A stretch of DNA of 7,649 nucleotides from Pseudomonadota bacterium (lineage in GTDB: Bacteria > Pseudomonadota > Gammaproteobacteria > Acidiferrobacterales > Acidiferrobacteraceae): positions 1-7,649 of the forward strand of contig JAJZZU010000112.1 of assembly GCA_021797365.1 (NCBI GenBank). The letters are read 5' to 3'. This document shows, one piece after another, positions 5,403 to 7,649 of the stretch (position 1 is the stretch's first letter; each line of letters opens with the position of its first letter). The notes beneath the pieces are model-generated. The model was not told where the DNA came from, ran no database searches, and was given only the letters and a program-made list of their open reading frames with translations. The position numbers and the translations under genes are program-made.

Positions 5403-6757
5403 GATGCGATCCCGAGTGATGCCAGCGTGCGGCGTGACAGGCTGCCGCATGCCGCCGCCAGGGCCGCGCGGTTTGCGGCCAGGGCATAGAGGGCTGTGAG
5501 ACGCGCCTCGCGGGCTTGCACGAGACCGTGTTCGGCGTTCAGGAGGGACAGGAGGATGGTGCGTCCCTCGCCATAGCGGACCTGGGTCACAGCCACCGCT
5601 TGCCGGGCACGGACGACATTGGCGTTCGCTATCCGATATTGGGTCATGGCGGTGCGCATGTTATCGAAGGCGCGCGCCACATGGTTACGGATGCGTGCAC
5701 GCAGCCCGGCGAGCCGGGCTTCGAGCTCGGCGACCTGCTGCTCGAGGACGTCCGCCCGGTCACGGTTGCGGTGCCCGTCGTAGAGTGATTTGCTGATCAC
5801 GGCCCCGACGGTCCAGGCGTTATGACGCAGATTCGGGATCTCGCTGAACCATTGCGACTGGGCGGTGAGTCGCACCTGAAACGATGAACGATCGCGTGCT
5901 GCCTGAGCCCTGGCGCGCATGGCGGCGATCTCGGCGCGCAGGGACTTGATGTCGGGCCGGTCCGTGAGGGCCTGGCGGTCAAAGGTGGCAAGGTCGTGAT
6001 GGGGTATGGGCACCACCGGCAGCGGCACGTGCGGCACGGTGATGGCAAGGCCCGCAGGCGCACCCATGGCCGTTGCCAGGTTGTCCATGGCGATGCGGAC
6101 ATTGCCCCGGGCCTCGGCCAGCATCCCTTCGTTGGCCCCGAGATTGACGTCGGCGCTCAAGGCATCGGAACGTACGATACGCCCGCGCGCATAGAGGTAG
6201 CGGGCGGTGCGCGCATGGCGCCGGGCCGCCATCACCGCCTTGTGGGCGACCGTGAGGGCCGCGCGCGCCACCAGCACCCCCTCGTAGGCCTGGATGACCT
6301 GGGCCATGATGGTTTGGCGGATGCGGCGCGCCGCGCCTTGCGCCGCTTTACGCCCGTAGCGCCCGGCCCGTAGCGCCTCGTGGATCGCGCCGCCTGTGTA
6401 AAGCGGCCAGGACAGCGACAGCGTCGTGGTACCGAGTTTTGTGATACCGGGCTGGTTCAGGGTATTGGGCGTGAATGCCGCGGCGCTCACCTGGCGGCGC
6501 TCCAGTTCCGCGGACAAGGCCTCCAGCGGATTGTTGCTGAAAAGATAACCGTAGCTGACGCCGACCTCGGGCAGGCCCTGATCGCGGGCCAGTCGGAGCT
6601 CGGCCCGGGCGGTCGCGCCCCGCGCCTTGGCAAGGCGCGCCATGCTATTGTGCGTGAGCGCGAAATCGACGGCTTGGGCGAGCGTGAACGAGCGCGCGAC
6701 GGCGTGCGTGGCCACAAAGAGGGCTACCATTCCCAATGCGACCGCCAACCGCTTCAT
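5399..6757 (-). CDS. TolC-family outer membrane factor of the efflux system
   Basis: This 452-residue protein is an outer membrane efflux (OEP/TolC) channel subunit. A Sec signal peptide (residues 1-21, ending THAVA before RSFTLAQAV) precedes FTLAQAVDFAL, the usual first helix of the family. The two internal OEP repeats are visible. The first runs through LSLSWPLYTGG (113-123) and the long helical pair after it, the second through DRPDIKSLRAEI (266-277), ISKSLYDGHRNR (321-332) and the Ala/Arg-rich coiled coil to about 430. The segment NNPLEALSAELERRQVSAAA (75-94) is a typical feature of TolC proteins paired with RND pumps of this type. Length is normal for the family. The start at 6757 is preceded by AAAGGAGT (6767-6774). 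It is the first gene of the operon; its stop overlaps the lipoprotein start as ATGA. As a trimer it should form the exit duct through the outer membrane. Confidence 0.93.
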   Translation of the reverse strand: MKRLAVALGMVALFVATHAVARSFTLAQAVDFALTHNSMARLAKARGATARAELRLARDQGLPEVGVSYGYLFSNNPLEALSAELERRQVSAAAFTPNTLNQPGITKLGTTTLSLSWPLYTGGAIHEALRAGRYGRKAAQGAARRIRQTIMAQVIQAYEGVLVARAALTVAHKAVMAARRHARTARYLYARGRIVRSDALSADVNLGANEGMLAEARGNVRIAMDNLATAMGAPAGLAITVPHVPLPVVPIPHHDLATFDRQALTDRPDIKSLRAEIAAMRARAQAARDRSSFQVRLTAQSQWFSEIPNLRHNAWTVGAVISKSLYDGHRNRDRADVLEQQVAELEARLAGLRARIRNHVARAFDNMRTAMTQYRIANANVVRARQAVAVTQVRYGEGRTILLSLLNAEHGLVQAREARLTALYALAANRAALAAACGSLSRRTLASLGIAS

Positions 6758-6796
6758 GATGTTACGACTCCTTTATTGGACCTCGTCCCTGTCTGT

Positions 6797-6805
6797 ATAT
6801 TAGCA
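6797..6805 (-). promoter_or_regulatory. extended -10 promoter candidate for the efflux operon
   Basis: The minus strand reads TGC-TAATAT, an extended -10 element (TGn plus a hexamer close to TATAAT), about 40 bases upstream of the tolC-like start. The hexamer 17 bases further upstream (TCCATT) is a poor -35, but an extended -10 can compensate. Transcription would start near 6790 and leave a leader of about 30 bases. It lies in the most AT-rich patch of the region. Confidence 0.4.
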
Positions 6806-6822
6806 ATCAATTAACTTCTAAT
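6799..6822. promoter_or_regulatory. AT-rich dyad, candidate operator of the efflux operon
   Basis: This 24-base imperfect palindrome has outer arms ATTAG (6799-6803) and CTAAT (6818-6822), and 9 of its 12 base pairs are symmetric. It overlaps the extended -10 of the efflux operon, so a bound repressor would block the promoter. Size and position suit a TetR- or MarR-like efflux regulator, but no regulator gene is in the window, so the binding protein is unknown. Confidence 0.35.
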
Positions 6823-6922
6823 GGAAGCCTTGACGCGCGTGCTACAGATTTTTTCAGTGTAACCGATTGCGCCGGCCTTGCGCGTCCTTCCATGGCCCCG
6901 TACGCCGAGGCATCACCCAGCC

Positions 6923-7076
6923 ATTCTCAAATGGGGCACCGATCGGGGATATCCGATAGCGCCTGTCGTGCAGAGAGGTATCCGACAGGTGGCCCGGGTA
7001 TTCCTACACCGCCATCGGTGTTCCGGGCTTGTGGCCTCCCGTTGAGAATAGCCAGGTATCACGCCGGGTGGTGTGA
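6923..7076 (+). other. cluster of nested inverted repeats, candidate structured leader RNA
   Basis: An outer pair ATTCTCAA (6923-6930) / TTGAGAAT (7042-7049), continued by GGGG (6933-6936) / TCCC (7037-7040), encloses three hairpins. The first is ATCGG (6942-6946) / CCGAT (6953-6957), and the second CCTGTCG (6962-6968) / CGACAGG (6983-6989). The third is compound: GCCCGG (6992-6997) / CCGGGC (7023-7028) around ACACCG (7006-7011) / CGGTGT (7016-7021). A further stem, TCACGCC (7059-7065) / GGTGTGA (7070-7076) with one G-U pair, follows. The layout resembles a multi-branch folded RNA in the leader of the downstream c-di-GMP gene. It does not match the c-di-GMP riboswitch consensus as I know it. 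Orientation is uncertain because inverted repeats fold on either strand, and GC-rich DNA gives some stems by chance. Confidence 0.35.
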
Positions 7077-7169
7077 GCGCCGCCTGAATTTGCGTTACCC
7101 TTGCGCTGTCGGAGTGTCATGGTGGCAAGGGATGGGGATGCCGGCGTGGCTTCGTGGGGGTGATCGCGG

Positions 7170-7649
7170 ATGGCTAAGCAAATCGACGTCCAGGACCTGA
7201 AGAAGGGGATGTACGTCATCGATCTCGATCGTCCCTGGATCGAGACTTCATTTATGTTTCAGGGTTTCGAGATCCGCACCGATGCCCAGCTACGCGCGCT
7301 CCAGCGCCTCTGCCGGCATGTCTATGTCCAGGAGCGCGAGGATGGGGGCGGTGCGCGCGGCGAGGATCGGCGCCAGGTCGCCGCGGGGGCCGCGTCCGGG
7401 GCCGCTTCCGGTGGCGATGCCCGCCAGGCGGAGGTGTTGGCGGCAACGGCCGCGGTGCGGCGTGGCCCCTCGATTCACGGCGAGCCGATCCCCTTGAAGG
7501 CCGAGATGGCGGAGGCGCGCAGGCTCGAGGCGGACGCCCGCGCGCTCGTCTATAGCATGCAAGATGACGTGCGGCTCGGCCACAATATCGATGGCCAGCG
7601 CCTGCGAACGATCATCACCGGCATGGTCGATAGCGTCGTGCGCAACCCC
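7170..7649 (+). CDS. DUF3391 / HD-GYP-type cyclic-di-GMP phosphodiesterase, N-terminal part
   Basis: The frame runs 160 codons from the ATG at 7170 to the window edge without a stop, so the gene is partial at its 3' end. GGGGGTGAT just upstream serves as ribosome binding site. Residues 4-54 (IDVQDLKKGMYVIDLDRPWI, then FEIRTDAQLRAL and HVYVQ) match DUF3391, the domain commonly found before HD-GYP domains. A Gly/Ala-rich low-complexity linker (about 59-86) and a helical stretch (about 108-160) follow, ending GMVDSVVRNP, where family members usually enter the HD-GYP catalytic domain. HD-GYP enzymes hydrolyse c-di-GMP and lower its level, which favours motility over biofilm. The catalytic HD and GYP motifs lie beyond the window, so activity cannot be confirmed. 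The gene is divergent from the efflux operon. Confidence 0.88.
   Translation, partial: MAKQIDVQDLKKGMYVIDLDRPWIETSFMFQGFEIRTDAQLRALQRLCRHVYVQEREDGGGARGEDRRQVAAGAASGAASGGDARQAEVLAATAAVRRGPSIHGEPIPLKAEMAEARRLEADARALVYSMQDDVRLGHNIDGQRLRTIITGMVDSVVRNP

Noticed and set aside
5403..5450. Longer start of the lipoprotein at 5450
   Set aside because: It adds 16 residues before the signal sequence and moves the start well inside the channel gene. The 5402 start gives a standard lipoprotein signal and an ATGA overlap.
6923..7049. Integron attC-like site, suggested by the large imperfect palindrome
   Set aside because: The ends do not fit the RYYYAAC and GTTRRRY core sites, and no integrase or gene cassette structure is present.
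6892..7200. 102-codon plus-strand ORF before the HD-GYP-type gene
   Set aside because: It overlaps the start of that gene in another frame, shows no family pattern or ribosome binding site, and spans the inverted-repeat cluster, which better explains the region.

Overview
The window is GC-rich bacterial DNA whose genes mostly end codons in G or C. It encodes Gram-negative envelope machinery: an outer-membrane beta-barrel, a TolC-type outer membrane factor, an RND inner-membrane pump, and the start of a c-di-GMP phosphodiesterase with a DUF3391 N-terminus. The proteins are basic and, in the pump, rich in histidine. Together this suggests a high-GC proteobacterium, probably gamma-like, and an acidophile of the Acidiferrobacter/Acidithiobacillus type is possible. 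The assignment is inferred from protein character and could not be tested here.

Layout. Positions 1-111 may hold the 3' end of a membrane-protein gene (weak). Positions 90-1267 (+) encode an outer-membrane beta-barrel, porin-like protein. It is split by a one-base frameshift near 355-362, so the signal peptide lies on one ORF and most of the barrel on the next. Two hairpins follow, and the second is a convincing intrinsic terminator (1332-1369). Positions 1370-1798 hold no gene I can support, only a few hairpins. On the minus strand, 6757 down to 1799, lies a tightly packed three-gene operon: TolC-like outer membrane factor (5399-6757), a 133-residue lipoprotein (5001-5402), and a full-length RND permease (1799-5014). 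The first junction is an ATGA stop/start overlap and the second a 14-base overlap. The 412-base divergent region 6758-7169 contains an extended -10 promoter for the operon inside an AT-rich dyad, then a dense cluster of nested inverted repeats. From 7170 (+) to the window edge runs the N-terminus of a DUF3391/HD-GYP-type protein.

How the genes work together. The minus-strand operon has the order of a tripartite efflux system: outer membrane factor, adaptor, RND pump. The middle gene is the oddity. It occupies the adaptor's place but keeps only a lipoprotein signal, a proline-rich linker and what looks like the membrane-proximal domain of an adaptor. It lacks the beta-barrel, lipoyl and alpha-hairpin parts that normally bridge pump and channel. 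Its intact, translationally coupled junctions argue that it is a real minimal adaptor rather than debris. This is the most interesting protein-level observation. The most interesting nucleic-acid observation is the nested stem array at 6923-7076 ahead of the c-di-GMP gene.
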